A stretch of 64,000 nucleotides of DNA from Bactericera cockerelli. Its lineage: Eukaryota > Arthropoda > Insecta > Hemiptera > Triozidae. This document shows, piece after piece, positions 63,213 to 64,000 of this stretch. The notes under the pieces are model-generated. The model was given only the letters and a program-made list of their open reading frames with translations, did not search any database and was not told the origin of the DNA. Location: the NCBI GenBank assembly GCA_024516035.1, contig CM044957.1, forward strand, positions 45,297,547-45,361,546. The letters run 5' to 3'. The first letter of the stretch is position 1. Every line of letters starts with the position of its first letter. A program made the position numbers and the translations under genes.

Positions 63213-63523
63213 AAAAAAGATAAAGATAAAAAGCTAGTTATTTGTGTTATTATGTCACAATTTTTTAGTGGGTAGCATCGACATTAAGAGAACTAATGCT
63301 TATGCATCATATATCTCCAACCAACCCTCATATTCCAATATCAATCTCGTAATGCCGCCACTGGTCGTTTCCCACGCTACAAGTACCCCAATTGTCCTCA
63401 CACGGCTAGGGTAGGCCCCGACATCTAAAGTACAGAGCCGAAAAAATCCGACCCCGCCAGGATTCGAACCCGGGTCACCTGGAGTGCAAGCCGAGCATGC
63501 TACCGATAGACCGAGGTGACTAC
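63213..63523 (-). repeat. tRNA-headed SINE family C (full, minus)
   Basis: Tail AAAGATAAAGATAAAAAGCT at left, GCCACTGGTCGTTTCCCACG, box B complement AGGATTCGAACCCGGGTCAC, head end ACCGAGGTGACTAC. Ala-TGC-like loop (CTTGCAC). Confidence 0.88.
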
Positions 63524-63601
63524 TGTTGATTTCATTACTTGATTGACATTTTTCTGCTCCAACCGCTTTCACGAGTTTCATATACACCTCTAATAGTATT
63601 A

Positions 63602-63932
63602 GTCACCTTGGCCTAGCGGTAGCATGCTCGGCTTGCACTCCAGGTGACCCGGGTTCGAATCCCGGCGGGGTCGGATTTTTTCGGCTCTGTACTTTGGATG
63701 TCGGGGCCTACCCTAGCCTCGTGAGGACAATTGCGGCAGTTCACTCTACAGCTACCGCAATTGTCCTCACGAGGCAACGACCAGTGGCGGCATTACGAGA
63801 TTGATATTGGATCATCATATTCCAATGGTTGGTTGGAAATGCATAAGCATTAGTCTGTTCTCTTAATGTCGATGCTACCCACTAAAAAATTGTGACATAA
63901 TAACACACATAACTAGCTCTTTTATCTTTATA
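63602..63932 (+). repeat. tRNA-headed SINE family C (full, plus) with internal foldback
   Basis: GTCACCTTGGCCTAGCGGTA, CCGGGTTCGAATCCCGGCGG, TACTTTGGATGTCGGGGCCT. Inside, GCCTCGTGAGGACAATTGCG G (63716-63736) is followed by its exact 21-base complement (63755-63775). It ends in TAACTAGCTCTTTTATCTTT. Head-to-head with 63213-63523. Confidence 0.9.
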
Positions 63933-64000
63933 TACACCTCTAAAATTAGAAGAGTCATATGTTCGCTTTTTCACCTCTTTTGAAATTACAGACATTAAAA

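Overview
This is a gene-bearing but repeat-rich animal (arthropod) nuclear window. Coding sequence is split by GT-AG introns. GC is low outside exons. The open stretches, when spliced, give orthologues of conserved metazoan proteins. Abundant tRNA-headed SINEs, TIR elements and mariner/Tc1 fossils, plus a TCAGTC initiator with a downstream DPE-type motif, point to an arthropod, most likely an insect; a hemipteran is a guess only. Most of the individual ORFs that can be called in such DNA are noise; the genes below were rebuilt from splice sites, reading phase and known family sequence.

Layout. (1) 1-6215, plus: the 3' six exons of a ZnT2/3/8-like vesicular zinc transporter, cut at the 5' side by the window edge. 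(2) 10091-30551, minus: complete 18-coding-exon CAND1 (1237 aa), the cullin-RING exchange factor; all 17 junctions keep phase. (3) 33100-35794, plus: a 247-aa acidic orphan protein with paired CxxC motifs and a C2H2-like C-terminus. (4) 38421-44386, minus: CFDP1/BCNT (227 aa, six exons), with a 5'-truncated reverse-transcriptase element antisense in intron 3. (5) 48655-50800, minus: two-exon ceramide glucosyltransferase (405 aa). (6) 52521-55462, plus: a small coiled-coil protein, possibly Spc24-like. (7) From 61944, plus: core promoter, 5'UTR exon and signal-peptide exon of a secreted protein that runs off the right edge. The genes are unrelated housekeeping or developmental functions and do not form an operon; CAND1/orphan and UGCG/coiled-coil pairs are divergent, ZnT/CAND1 and orphan/CFDP1 are convergent.

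Repeats. At least eight tRNA-like SINE families (called A-H here), several miniature TIR elements (TTAA-flanked and TA-type), foldback palindromes, a hairpin-rich repeat with a 38-bp satellite, and local tandem duplications fill introns and intergenic DNA.

The most unusual signal is in CAND1 intron 12: the intron-12/exon-13 junction has been amplified about 16 times as a 69-bp (23-codon) in-frame minisatellite. Each copy carries a good 3' splice site followed directly by GTAATC, so each resembles both an acceptor and a donor (a zero-length, ratchet-like junction). Three other splice junctions in the window (ZnT exon 3 donor, CAND1 exon 7 acceptor, CAND1 exon 16 3' part) are also locally duplicated.
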